This document shows, piece by piece, positions 6,486-14,349 of a stretch of DNA of 21,858 nt. Below the pieces are notes generated by a model. The model had not been told where the DNA came from, made no database searches, and worked only from the letters and a program-made list of their open reading frames with translations. Both the position numbers and the translations under genes were made by a program. Numbering within the stretch: the stretch's first letter is position 1; each line of letters begins with the position of its first letter. This DNA comes from Terrisporobacter othiniensis (GTDB lineage Bacteria > Bacillota > Clostridia > Peptostreptococcales > Peptostreptococcaceae), in assembly GCF_000808015.1 (NCBI RefSeq), contig NZ_JWHR01000002.1:1-21858 (forward strand). Direction: 5' to 3'.

Positions 6486-7220
6486 ATGAAAAATATAGGA
6501 GCTTTTTTTGATATTGACGGAACTATTTATAGAGACTCCCTAATGGTGGAACATTTTAAAAAGCTTATTAAATACGAAATTGTAGATCAAAAGGCTTGGG
6601 TTGCCCATGCTAGAGACACTTTCTTAGATTGGGATAAAAGACAAGGAAATTATGACGATTATTTAGACGAAATATGTGATTTATATGTTAAGTCTCTACA
6701 ACATGTAGATAAGTCTTGTATAGATTTTACTAGTGATCAAGTTATTGCATTAAAAGCAGAACGTGTTTATAAATATACTCGTTCAAGAATTAAATGGCAT
6801 TTAGATAATGGTCATAAAGTTATATTTATTTCTGGTAGTCCAAATTTCTTAGTTGAAAAAATGGCTAAAAAATATGGAGCCACAGATTATGTAGGCAGTG
6901 ACTATATATTTGAAGACGGAAAATTCAACGGAACGGTAATTCCTATGTGGGATTCAAAAAGTAAAAATGTCGCTATAGATAGCTTTGTTGAAAAATATGA
7001 TATAGATTTAAGCCAGTCTTATGCTTATGGAGATACTAATGGAGATATTAATATGCTTAAACGTGTAGGTAATCCAGTTGCCATTAATCCAACTAACGAA
7101 TTAGTAACTCGTATGATAGAAGATGAAACTCTATATAATAAATCTCAAATAATTGTAGAAAGAAAAGATATTATATATTCTTTAGATTGCAATGTAAAAA
7201 GACTTGATATAGGATTATAA
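6486..7220 (+). CDS. HAD-superfamily IB phosphatase, SerB-like
   Basis: 244-residue cytosolic haloacid-dehalogenase-fold hydrolase. Motif I is D9-I-D11-G-T with nucleophile D9; motif II is S116 in FISGSP; motif III is probably K158 or K160; motif IV is GDTNGD (182-187), which binds Mg2+. The helical cap lies between motifs I and II (about 20-100), as in subfamily IB, the group with phosphoserine and other small-metabolite phosphatases. The substrate cannot be read from the sequence. The ATG is preceded by GAGGTG five bases upstream. The zinc-ribbon gene follows after 27 bases on the same strand, so the two are probably co-transcribed up to the hairpin at 8032. Confidence 0.88.
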   Translation: MKNIGAFFDIDGTIYRDSLMVEHFKKLIKYEIVDQKAWVAHARDTFLDWDKRQGNYDDYLDEICDLYVKSLQHVDKSCIDFTSDQVIALKAERVYKYTRSRIKWHLDNGHKVIFISGSPNFLVEKMAKKYGATDYVGSDYIFEDGKFNGTVIPMWDSKSKNVAIDSFVEKYDIDLSQSYAYGDTNGDINMLKRVGNPVAINPTNELVTRMIEDETLYNKSQIIVERKDIIYSLDCNVKRLDIGL

Positions 7221-7247
7221 TATATTATTTGTACGGAGGATGATATT

Positions 7248-8027
7248 TTGAAGACCAAAGAAAAAACACTAAGCTTTAGCGATATAAGTAATGACTTAGA
7301 TAATATAAGTAAAAAATTATACTTAGAATCTCCTGAAATCTGGATTGATTTTTCAGATAAAGTAGGTGAAGAAATTTTAGATGAGATGGTTCTTTTTTAT
7401 GCAGCTAAGTTTAACTATGCATCTATAATAAAATACGCAATAGATAATGATATTGTCGACTTAAATATTCCATCTAAAAATAAAAGTTATTCGTCTATTA
7501 AGGAACATCTTTTAGCTGTATCAAGAGATTACAAAAATGATGATGTTTACGCTTACTTAAGCGGAGAATATAAATCATCTCAAAGCAGTGAAGAAAAAAA
7601 CACATATGATCCAATAGATGCAAAAAAAGAAGAAAATAATAAAGATTACTTCCCTGTTTTTCTTTGCCCACATTGTAATTCAAATATACTTAAATCAGGT
7701 TATAAGGTATATGAAGAAATAAACTTTGCTTTTTCTCAAAGCAAAAGTAAATCAGAGGAGTTAAGCAGAAAAAAAGATAGTCGAGTTTTCTGTAATAGTT
7801 GTAATAAAATTGTTGATAATACTACAACGGAGTTATTAGAAAATATTTGTTCTATTCATAATTGTAAAAAATGTGGAAAAGATTTAACTCAAATAGGAAT
7901 TACTGAAAAAGTAAAGATGACATTTAATGAGGATGATAGTAAATTTATGGCTAAACAAAAAACATATAATTGTCCTTCTTGTGATGAAGGGTTAAATGAA
8001 TCTCAAATAAAACATTTTAATTTATAA
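7248..8027 (+). CDS. Zinc-ribbon protein with helical N-terminal domain
   Basis: 259 residues. The N-terminal part (about 1-107) is helical and resembles a single ankyrin-like pair (DEMVLFYAAKFNYASIIKYA). A charged linker (108-133) leads to a Cys-rich half. The first likely ribbon uses C140-x2-C143 and C182-x2-C185; the second uses C206-x2-C209 and C242-x2-C245. The role is unknown; nucleic-acid or protein binding is typical for such ribbons. The start is TTG at 7248, because GGAGG sits eight bases before it and the ATG inside the same region is closed by a stop after three codons. It ends just before a large hairpin. Confidence 0.78.
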   Translation: MKTKEKTLSFSDISNDLDNISKKLYLESPEIWIDFSDKVGEEILDEMVLFYAAKFNYASIIKYAIDNDIVDLNIPSKNKSYSSIKEHLLAVSRDYKNDDVYAYLSGEYKSSQSSEEKNTYDPIDAKKEENNKDYFPVFLCPHCNSNILKSGYKVYEEINFAFSQSKSKSEELSRKKDSRVFCNSCNKIVDNTTTELLENICSIHNCKKCGKDLTQIGITEKVKMTFNEDDSKFMAKQKTYNCPSCDEGLNESQIKHFNL

Positions 8028-8031
8028 TATT

Positions 8032-8074
8032 AAAGGAGACTACAAAGTGATTAAATCACTTAATAGTCTCCTTT
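8032..8074. terminator. Bidirectional terminator between convergent genes
   Basis: Near-perfect long hairpin: an 11-bp outer stem (8032-8042 with 8064-8074), 2-base bulges, a 7-bp inner stem (8045-8051 with 8055-8061) and a 3-base loop. It separates the rightward zinc-ribbon gene from the leftward DUF5685 operon. Confidence 0.88.
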
Positions 8075-8076
8075 AT

Positions 8077-8565
8077 TTATCTTTTTACAAATCTTCTAAG
8101 CTTATCATTATAAAAGTCTATAAACTGCGAATATACAAAATCATAAATTATAAAAGATATTTCAAATATTAATATAAAAAAAATATTAATTGGAATATAT
8201 ACAAATCCCTTTAAAATTATATATGCAAGTATTATTAATATATTCGCTACTAAAAGTTTCAATAGATACTCTTGAACAAAACTTCTATCCTTTTCTATTA
8301 TATACTTTACCAAACCATAAATACCAAATGTAAAAACATATAATATCCATTGGGCTTTATTGACCATAATCATAAAACTCAACAAAACAGATCCTATATA
8401 AAATAGAATACCTGCTTTAGGTCCATATTCCATAATTACAATAGCTATTGGTAGAGATGCCAAACCTAAAAGGAATAAAGTATTCATAGGTATTATGTTA
8501 ACTAATATCAATAAAATAATATTTAAAGCCAATAATATTCCACTATAGGCAATTTTTCTACTCAT
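8077..8565 (-). CDS. Polytopic membrane protein, possibly ECF-S-component-like
   Basis: 162 residues with about five hydrophobic segments (about 6-27, 30-46, 50-68, 70-88, 102-145). The N-terminus (KIAYSGILLALNIILL) and the short loops resemble substrate-binding S components of ECF vitamin transporters or the related DUF2232 proteins; this is a resemblance only. No T component or ATPase is nearby. It is the last gene of the leftward operon, 16 bases after the Cys-tail protein, and ends at the shared hairpin. The context suggests a membrane partner of the two proteins upstream. Confidence 0.7.
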   Translation of the reverse strand: MSRKIAYSGILLALNIILLILVNIIPMNTLFLLGLASLPIAIVIMEYGPKAGILFYIGSVLLSFMIMVNKAQWILYVFTFGIYGLVKYIIEKDRSFVQEYLLKLLVANILIILAYIILKGFVYIPINIFFILIFEISFIIYDFVYSQFIDFYNDKLRRFVKR

Positions 8566-8581
8566 GACTATTTATCATCTC

Positions 8582-9004
8582 CTAAAAACAAGTACATAAA
8601 TCTCCTCCACAACATTCGCAGCATGAGTCACATACAAACAAAGTACATAAATTACTGCAACAATCATCATCACAACAACAACAGCAACATCCATTTGAGT
8701 CATATCTTCTATTTCTGTTGTAATTATAAGAACGTCTGTCGTAATCATCTCTATAGTTATTGTATCTACTATAAGCATAAGCATATTCCTTATTATTAGG
8801 ATCCATAAACTTAGCTCTTTTTAAAAAATCTTCTCCTTCTTCATAATATCCAATATTCATAGCAGACAATCCTGTTAAGTAATACCATTCACTGCATTTT
8901 TCATTTATGCTTTGTAAAAAACTATATGCTTTTTTAAATTCTTTATTTTCAATTAACGTCCTTGCTTTCATAAAACAGTCATTTTCATAAACATTACTGT
9001 ACAT
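8582..9004 (-). CDS. TPR-like protein with Cys-rich C-terminal tail
   Basis: About 140 residues. The first 75 look like two tetratricopeptide-like helix pairs (ARTLIENKEFKKAYSFL..., then LTGLSAMNIGYYEEGEDFLKRA). A Tyr/Arg/Asn-rich linker follows, and then a tail with 16 Cys in the last 35 residues: six Cys in a row, DDD, CC and finally CCECCGGDLCTCF. Such a tail could bind metal, be lipidated or be oxidised; I know of no proven function. The frame is open from a GTG at 9013, but the ATG at 9004 fits the AAGGA ribosome binding site better (10 bases, against 1). It overlaps the end of the DUF5685 gene, so translation is probably coupled. The protein ends in C-T-C-F, formally similar to a CaaX box. 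Confidence 0.8.
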   Translation of the reverse strand: MYSNVYENDCFMKARTLIENKEFKKAYSFLQSINEKCSEWYYLTGLSAMNIGYYEEGEDFLKRAKFMDPNNKEYAYAYSRYNNYRDDYDRRSYNYNRNRRYDSNGCCCCCCDDDCCSNLCTLFVCDSCCECCGGDLCTCF

Positions 9005-9833
9005 TATTTCCACATCCTTTTTCTAATATATTTTTATACCTTAAATATACACCTGAATAAACTATATTTTCTATAATCCCTCTATTTAGTTGTAAATTTA
9101 AGTTATCAATTGACGATGCTAATAATCCTAGAGATATACTAATTAATTTATCAACTTTTAATTTTAATTCTTCCTTTTTATTTATATATTCTATATATGG
9201 ATTATATCTTCCTTTTTTATAATCTTCCTCTAAATCTTCATAAGCATCTAATATATAGATATATTTCCCTATATTAAAGCCGATTCTTCTTAAATCTTCT
9301 TCATACTCATCATTTCTATAAGAAAAAATTTCTCCCATAAGTTCCCCAAATGTATTAGATACCTTATCTATATTACAGTTTTCTTCTTTTTCTAATTTAT
9401 TAAGTAAATTCATTTGTTCTTTTATAATATTTGATTTATGAGGATATTTTTCATGTGCTAATTTAAGTTTACCCTTATAAATATTATAAGCTAAAATATC
9501 CTTTATTCCTTTATCATCTAGTAAATTATCTTCTAATTTATAATATGTTAATAATATATTCATACTAGCTGCATATTCTGTTATTTCATTTATGATTTTT
9601 TTCTTCTTTTTAAATGGACTAACTATACAAACTTCTTCTGTGATACTAGTTTTCGGTTTATAAATAGCTGTAAGAATCACTATCAAAAAAGTAATATCGT
9701 AGTTTAAACCCAGTCTAGATATTTCCCCATGATTCTCTTTCAAGTATTTACATAGTCCGCAATAGTATCCTTTATAATATTCAAATTCCCTAAAGGTCAA
9801 GTCCATTTTGTTTATTCTTACATATCCAAACAT
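8994..9833 (-). CDS. DUF5685 protein with isoprenoid-synthase-like Asp motifs
   Basis: About 279 residues, largely helical. The start MFGYVR and the early YYCGLCKYL and SRLGLNYDITFL blocks are what I recognise as DUF5685, a family without known function. Two aspartate-rich segments stand out: EDNLLDD (about 103-109 counted from the upstream ATG) and D198-x3-D202-x3-D206 followed by KKGRYNP. Their spacing and the GR-x2-P ending resemble the two Mg-diphosphate motifs of squalene/phytoene synthases. This suggests an all-helical prenyl-synthase fold, and it is my inference. The frame opens at 9839, but the ATG at 9833 has AAGGA at seven bases and gives the family-like start. First gene of a three-gene leftward operon; its end overlaps the next gene. 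Confidence 0.75.
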   Translation of the reverse strand: MFGYVRINKMDLTFREFEYYKGYYCGLCKYLKENHGEISRLGLNYDITFLIVILTAIYKPKTSITEEVCIVSPFKKKKKIINEITEYAASMNILLTYYKLEDNLLDDKGIKDILAYNIYKGKLKLAHEKYPHKSNIIKEQMNLLNKLEKEENCNIDKVSNTFGELMGEIFSYRNDEYEEDLRRIGFNIGKYIYILDAYEDLEEDYKKGRYNPYIEYINKKEELKLKVDKLISISLGLLASSIDNLNLQLNRGIIENIVYSGVYLRYKNILEKGCGNNVQ

Positions 9834-9900
9834 AATCATTTCCTTCCTATTATATATAGCTATAAATTAATTATATAATATAAATAATTTTACAGTACTT

Positions 9901-9928
9901 TTGATTATTTTATAACTAAAATAATCAA
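9901..9928. repeat. 28-bp inverted repeat upstream of the DUF5685 operon
   Basis: Perfect 12-base arms (TTGATTATTTTA and its complement) around TAAC. It lies in the divergent gap between the DUF5685 operon and cstA, upstream of a TATAAT-like -10 of the leftward operon. An operator is the simplest reading. It has no U-tail, so it is not an obvious terminator. Confidence 0.55.
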
Positions 9929-10031
9929 TTATATTATATTTTTAAAAAATAATTTATTTAATAAATGTCGAAGTTTGTTGTTAAATGCAATGTTTTAATT
10001 AATATTTAAATTTTATTACATTTTTTTCCTA

Positions 10032-10060
10032 TTGCGTTATTTTAACACATTCGTTAAAAT
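10032..10060 (+). promoter_or_regulatory. cstA promoter with operator-like repeat in its spacer
   Basis: TTGCGT (10032-10037), 17-base spacer, TAAAAT (10055-10060). An inverted repeat ATTTTAAC-N6-GTTAAAAT (10039-10060) fills the spacer and the -10, so a dimeric regulator there would block the polymerase. The transcript would have a leader of about 90 bases. Confidence 0.6.
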
Positions 10061-10155
10061 GAATTATGTCGATATAGAAAGGTTTTCACGATTTTTGAAA
10101 AGCATTTCCTGTTGTCGACACAAAATTATATCGCAATTATCAGGAGGAGACTAAA

Positions 10156-11583
10156 ATGATTACATTTTTAGCGTGCGTTGCAATCCTAATTTTAGGTTAC
10201 TTCACATACGGAACATATGTAAGTAAAGCTGTAGGATTCGACGATTCTATTCAAACTCCAGCTAATAGACTTGAAGACGGTGTAGACTACATGCCAATGC
10301 CTTGGCATAAAGTTTTCCTAATTCAATTCCTTAACATAGCTGGTACTGGACCAATATTCGGAGCTATATCAGGTGCTTTATTTGGACCAGTTGCATTCTT
10401 ATGGATAACATTCGGTTGTATATTTGCTGGTGCTGTTCATGATCACTTATCAGGTGTTATATCAATGAAACATGATGGTACGTCTATACCAGAAATAGTT
10501 GGTATGTACTTAGGTAAAAACATGAAGACTGTTATGGTTGGATTCTCAATCGTACTTCTTGTTTTAGTCGGTACAGTTTTCATAACTTCACCTGCTGGTT
10601 TATTAACTTCTATGACTGGAATAAACAAAAACATATGGTTAGTATTAATAATAATATACTACATAGTTGCTACTGTATTACCAGTTGATAAAGTTATAGG
10701 AAAATTATATCCAATATTCGGAGCTGCATTATTATTAATGGCTGCTGGTTTATTCGGAGCTATGATGATAGGACAATTTAACGGTTCTATGCAAATGGCT
10801 GAATTAACTTTAGAAAACTTACATCCTTCTGGGTTAGCTATATTCCCATTCTTATTTACTACAATAGCTTGTGGTGCAATATCTGGGTTCCATGCTACTC
10901 AATCACCTATGATGGCTAGATGTATACAAAGAGAATCTGAAACTAGAAGAGTATTCTTTGGTTCAATGATAGTTGAAGGTATAGTTGCTTTAATCTGGTG
11001 TGCTGTTACTATAGCATTCTTCGGAGATAGCGTTTCTATAGCTGCTGCTGGTGCTCCTGCTGAAATAGTTAACATAGTTTCAAGTAAATTACTTGGACCT
11101 GCCGGTGCTATTCTTGCTGTTCTTGGTGTTGTTGCTTGTCCAATAACTTCAGGAGATACTGCTTTCAGAAGTGCTAGACTTACAATAGCTGATGCTTTCA
11201 AAATAAAGCAAGATGGATTAAAAAGTAGATTTATGTTAGCTATACCTCTATTTGCAGTAGGTGTTGCATTAACTCAAATAGATTTCAATATAATATGGAG
11301 ATACTTTGCTTGGTCTAACCAAACATTAGCGATGATATTCTTATGGACCGGTGCTGCTTACTTACTTGTCAATAAGAAAAACTTCTGGATAGCTGTAATA
11401 CCTGCAATATTCATGAGTTATGTATCTGTAGCTTATATATTACAAGCTCCAGAAGGATTCAAATTAAATCCTATGTTCTCCAACATAACTGGTGTAATAG
11501 TTGGTATATTATTCTTCTCGGCTTTCATGATGAGAGTTAAGAAAGAAAAAAATAAAGTTGAAAAAACTGAAAAAGTTAGTTAA
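10156..11583 (+). CDS. cstA: CstA-family peptide/pyruvate transporter
   Basis: 475-residue polytopic membrane protein, about 12-13 helices, of the carbon-starvation family. CstA proteins import pyruvate or peptides when carbon is short. The signature MPMPWHKVFLIQFLNIAGTG begins at residue 46 and is followed by GPIFGAISGALFGP and the AVHDHLSG loop. The later GISGFHATQSPMMARC-like region is present as CGAISGFHATQSPMMARC, and ACPITSGDTAFRSARL is near residue 325. At 475 residues it is the shorter Gram-positive type, lacking the long C-terminal extension of the enterobacterial protein. AGGAGG eight bases before the ATG gives strong initiation. The gene is monocistronic, between its own promoter and a perfect hairpin. 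Codon use is typical of a highly expressed gene for this AT-rich host. Confidence 0.93.
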   Translation: MITFLACVAILILGYFTYGTYVSKAVGFDDSIQTPANRLEDGVDYMPMPWHKVFLIQFLNIAGTGPIFGAISGALFGPVAFLWITFGCIFAGAVHDHLSGVISMKHDGTSIPEIVGMYLGKNMKTVMVGFSIVLLVLVGTVFITSPAGLLTSMTGINKNIWLVLIIIYYIVATVLPVDKVIGKLYPIFGAALLLMAAGLFGAMMIGQFNGSMQMAELTLENLHPSGLAIFPFLFTTIACGAISGFHATQSPMMARCIQRESETRRVFFGSMIVEGIVALIWCAVTIAFFGDSVSIAAAGAPAEIVNIVSSKLLGPAGAILAVLGVVACPITSGDTAFRSARLTIADAFKIKQDGLKSRFMLAIPLFAVGVALTQIDFNIIWRYFAWSNQTLAMIFLWTGAAYLLVNKKNFWIAVIPAIFMSYVSVAYILQAPEGFKLNPMFSNITGVIVGILFFSAFMMRVKKEKNKVEKTEKVS

Positions 11584-11600
11584 TTATTATTAACATAAAG

Positions 11601-11635
11601 AAAAAGGAAATGTTATATTATAACATTTCCTTTTT
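11601..11635. terminator. Bidirectional terminator after cstA
   Basis: Perfect 17+1+17 palindrome with A-run on the left and T-run on the right, so it can stop transcription from cstA and from the convergent small gene at 11685-11948. Confidence 0.9.
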
Positions 11636-11684
11636 TATATTTAAATAAGATCATGTACTTATCCTCTATTTTACTTTCTATAAG

Positions 11685-11948
11685 TTACAAAATAAACCTT
11701 ATAGATTTATTATCGCTATCTTCTAATACTAATACTTCTAAATCTTTATAATTTCTAAATAACCATTTAACATCCGTCATTATTTGATTTACTTGTTTCT
11801 TATCCAACTTTCCAATACAGTACTCATCTCTAGTTTCTGAAAATTCCTTCGATGTTAAAAAATTTCTAATCGCTGCATAAGCTATTGTATTAGGTATAGG
11901 ATTACTAGTCTCTTTAGAACGTTTATTGCCCTTCATGTACATCTTCAT
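11685..11948 (-). CDS. Small basic hypothetical protein, 87 residues
   Basis: Cytosolic, with a basic N-terminus (KMYMKGNKRSKE) and a mixed helix/strand body: a helix around IAYAAIRNFLTSKEF, a helix DKKQVNQIMTDVKWLF and a strand pair DLEVLVLEDSDNKSIRFIL. I do not recognise a family. AGGAGG seven bases before the ATG at 11948 makes it a well-supported gene despite its size. It is transcribed towards cstA and shares the hairpin at 11601-11635. A promoter with a palindromic -35 region lies about 120-145 bases upstream. Confidence 0.72.
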   Translation of the reverse strand: MKMYMKGNKRSKETSNPIPNTIAYAAIRNFLTSKEFSETRDEYCIGKLDKKQVNQIMTDVKWLFRNYKDLEVLVLEDSDNKSIRFIL

Positions 11949-12065
11949 ATAGTATCCTCCTGAACTTTTATTAATATATTACATATATATGAGTTCATAC
12001 ATTGTTTAAATGCTTATTGAATATAAATTATCTAATTAATAATAGTCCACAGTTAATCTATATAT

Positions 12066-12101
12066 ATTTTATTTAACCTTTGATTATGTGTTCAAACACA
12101 T
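12066..12101 (-). promoter_or_regulatory. Possible promoter and operator of the 87-residue gene
   Basis: Minus strand TTGAAC (12095-12090), 18-base spacer, TAAAAT (12071-12066). The -35 lies inside a perfect 7-2-7 palindrome (12086-12101, ATGTGTT-CA-AACACAT on the plus strand), a possible repressor or activator site. Confidence 0.45.
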
Positions 12102-12446
12102 TCTTTCATCCTCTAAGGCCTCTAATTTTATACCCTAAGAAACACTAAGGACACTATGTATATTTGCTTTTAAATGCCCTAGCTATCTAATTTAATTAAA
12201 CATATTATTATCACAGTATATACACACATTAATTAAAAGTATATTTTAAGAATCATATTATATGTACGTAATCTTTATAAAAAATTTGCTTAGCTTGAGC
12301 CATGCGTCGGCGAAATACTTCATATCACCAACAAAATGCCTTATCTCCCCTTTAAGAATAATACAATTCTACGAAAATAAAGCTAGTTAAACATTTTTAT
12401 TACAACTTGTGAAACAAAATTTAATGCTAATTTCCTTGTATGTAAA
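12102..12446. other. Non-coding gap, no gene seen
   Basis: All frames are interrupted and no ORF with a ribosome binding site is visible. The only local oddity is a more GC-rich patch at 12290-12325 (GCTTGAGCCATGCGTCGGCG), which contains GGCGAA and resembles, in inverse orientation, the repeats at 14053 and 14442. It may be degraded sequence or part of an untranslated RNA. Confidence 0.4.
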
Positions 12447-12482
12447 AAAAATCTCACCTAAAAGTATCTAGGCAAGATTTTT
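12447..12482 (-). terminator. Terminator of the AGCS symporter gene
   Basis: Stem AAAAATCT/AGATTTTT with an inner CCTA/TAGG stem and an 8-base loop. On the minus strand it is followed by a run of eight U. Confidence 0.8.
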
Positions 12483-12513
12483 CATTATCATCTATAATTT
12501 TATAGTTTTTAAA

Positions 12514-13857
12514 TTATGATGCTTTTCTTTGATCTACATCATTGTTATCAACTATTATATATTTCTTCCATTCTTTAATTGTGAATATTGCTAATGCAGT
12601 AACGTTTATACCACAAAGTACGAATAATAATAAGTCAACTGCTTCGAATACAACATTAGCACCAAATACTGCTAAAGTACCTGCAGCTACTATTAATCCT
12701 AAGTATATAGCTATATTTTTATTTACAGAGTTTTTCTTGAATAACTTAGTTGTATAGTAGTAAGAACCTAATATAGTTGTTAATGCAGATAATACTGTAA
12801 ATGCACATAATACAACTAGACCAAACATACCAGTTACAGATTTAGCTGTATTGAAGTATTCAGCTAATCTTTCAGCAGCTCCACCTTCAAATGTTATTAA
12901 TCCAGCGTTTATACCGTAAGATGCTATATAAGAAGTAACTACTATAGAAACTACTACAGTTACAACTGTAGGTATTAAAGATATCATAGCAGCTTCTCTT
13001 GGTTGAGTGTCAGCTTCTTGAGCTGCCATAGCTAATGCTCCTAAACCAGTTTCAGCAGTTTGTAATACTTTTTGCATACCTAATACAAATCCTAACATAA
13101 TTCCTGAGAATCCATTAACTGGATTAGTCATACCTTCTAATATATTAGCAAAGTAAGTTGGTATATATCCACCAGTTTTTATAACGAATAATGTGAAGAA
13201 TGCAAAGTATCCAATTACAGCTGTTCCTATCATGTAAGTCATAGCATTCATGAATATTTCATGTTTTTTAGATAAAACTAATGCTGCAACTACTAATAAT
13301 ACTGGTACAACTATGAATAAGTATCTTTGTACTAGAGTAAGGTTTATAGACATATAATCAGATGCTACTAATTTTGCAACTGAGTCTATACCTGAGAATT
13401 GGAATCCACCAAATCCAAATACCGCTAATGCAACGAAACATACAGCATAAACCATTCCAAGTTTAGGTGATATTAAATCTCCTATATACTCTTTTGGTCC
13501 TTTTCCCATTATTTTTGAGTTTAAAGTTTCAGCGTAAGAAACTGGTACCATTATACAAGCCCCTATTAAAGCCCATATAGCCATTGCTTCTACGTTTACT
13601 TCTCCAGATGCAGAGAATTTTGATAATGCACCAAGAACCCCTATTATAGCTCCTGTACCTATCATAGCACCTAATGATATAGATGCTGGTCCTATTATGT
13701 TTTTGAATTTTAATCCAGCTGGCTTAGTAGCCTTCTTTTGAATCATACCAATAGTTCTTATAGATGTGAAAGCACCTACTATTAACATGAATGGTAAGAA
13801 TACTGGCCAAACCGCATCAGAAATTACTGTTATAACAGCTTCTAATTGATGTAACAT
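12514..13857 (-). CDS. Sodium:alanine/glycine symporter, AGCS family
   Basis: 447-residue membrane protein, about 11 helices, of the alanine-or-glycine:cation symporter family, which imports small neutral amino acids with Na+ (sometimes H+). Family marks are the LGAMIGTGAIIGVLGAL segment (about 57-73), comparable to the IGTGNI motif of AgcS/AlsT, a long region rich in small residues in the middle, and the AAQEADTQPREAAMISLIPT segment before helix 7-8. The unusual FGFGGFQFSGIDS loop (about 147-159) differs from the best-known members, so the exact substrate is open. AAGGAG eight bases before the ATG gives a firm start. A strong promoter is about 230 bases upstream, which leaves a long leader. 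Confidence 0.88.
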   Translation of the reverse strand: MLHQLEAVITVISDAVWPVFLPFMLIVGAFTSIRTIGMIQKKATKPAGLKFKNIIGPASISLGAMIGTGAIIGVLGALSKFSASGEVNVEAMAIWALIGACIMVPVSYAETLNSKIMGKGPKEYIGDLISPKLGMVYAVCFVALAVFGFGGFQFSGIDSVAKLVASDYMSINLTLVQRYLFIVVPVLLVVAALVLSKKHEIFMNAMTYMIGTAVIGYFAFFTLFVIKTGGYIPTYFANILEGMTNPVNGFSGIMLGFVLGMQKVLQTAETGLGALAMAAQEADTQPREAAMISLIPTVVTVVVSIVVTSYIASYGINAGLITFEGGAAERLAEYFNTAKSVTGMFGLVVLCAFTVLSALTTILGSYYYTTKLFKKNSVNKNIAIYLGLIVAAGTLAVFGANVVFEAVDLLLFVLCGINVTALAIFTIKEWKKYIIVDNNDVDQRKAS

Positions 13858-14052
13858 GTGTTTTTCTCCTTTTTTTAAGTATTTTTATTTATAATTTCTT
13901 TATAATTTTGCACTTTTTTTAGTTGATTATTGCATTAATAACAAAATAAATATTTTCCAATTCATAACAATGTCCTATTTTAGATTAAAAAATGTTTTCA
14001 TAATCATTTTGTTCATTAAGTAATAATCTAATCATTGGGCATAATATAAATT

Positions 14053-14070
14053 GTTATGCATCATTCGCCA
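14053..14070 (+). repeat. 18-base direct repeat, copy A
   Basis: GTTATGCATCATTCGCCA; 15 of 18 bases match copy B at 14442-14459, in the same orientation. It lies near the transcription start of the leftward symporter gene. Confidence 0.6.
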
Positions 14071-14082
14071 TTTCTCATGTTA

Positions 14083-14112
14083 ATATTATCAATTTTTATC
14101 GATAATTGTCAA
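14083..14112 (-). promoter_or_regulatory. Strong sigma-A promoter of the AGCS symporter gene
   Basis: Minus strand TTGACA (14112-14107), 18-base spacer, TAATAT (14088-14083). Transcription would begin near 14076 and give a leader of about 220 bases before the ATG. Confidence 0.72.
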
Positions 14113-14314
14113 GCATTTGTCGCTTTTTTTAAAAAATAAATATTTTTTTATGATTAAATTATAGTCAATGTTTTAATATAACTTTTTAAATATTATTCAT
14201 TCAAACTTTATGGTACTTTTTTCCTTCCTATTTATATATAATTTAATAAATATTTATTAGTAAAATTGTATTTAAAGTGATATTTATCTATCTCTATGTG
14301 ACAAAATATTTTAT

Positions 14315-14343
14315 TTGACGACATATATATATCTATGTTATAT
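14315..14343 (+). promoter_or_regulatory. Sigma-A promoter of the MFS pair
   Basis: TTGACG (14315-14320), 17-base spacer, TTATAT (14338-14343). It leaves a leader of about 135-140 bases before the first MFS start. Confidence 0.68.
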
Positions 14344-14349
14344 TGTTTT

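Noticed and set aside
8575..8784. 69-residue frame overlapping the Cys-rich tail
   Set aside because: It is an alternative frame of the Cys-tail gene. The chosen frame has the TPR-like part, the better ribosome binding site and a coupled overlap with the upstream gene.
10039..10060. Rex-type redox operator upstream of cstA
   Set aside because: Rex sites read TTGTTAA-N4-TTAACAA, with the half-sites in the opposite sense to the ATTTTAAC-N6-GTTAAAAT seen here.
10080..10125. CodY-like box in the cstA leader
   Set aside because: The ATTTTTGAAAA segment differs from the AATTTTCWGAAAATT consensus at several positions on both sides, so it is no better than expected in AT-rich DNA.
12295..12330. Third copy of the 18-base motif in inverse orientation
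   Set aside because: Only GGCGAA and CATA match, with an extra base between them; too weak to list as a repeat.
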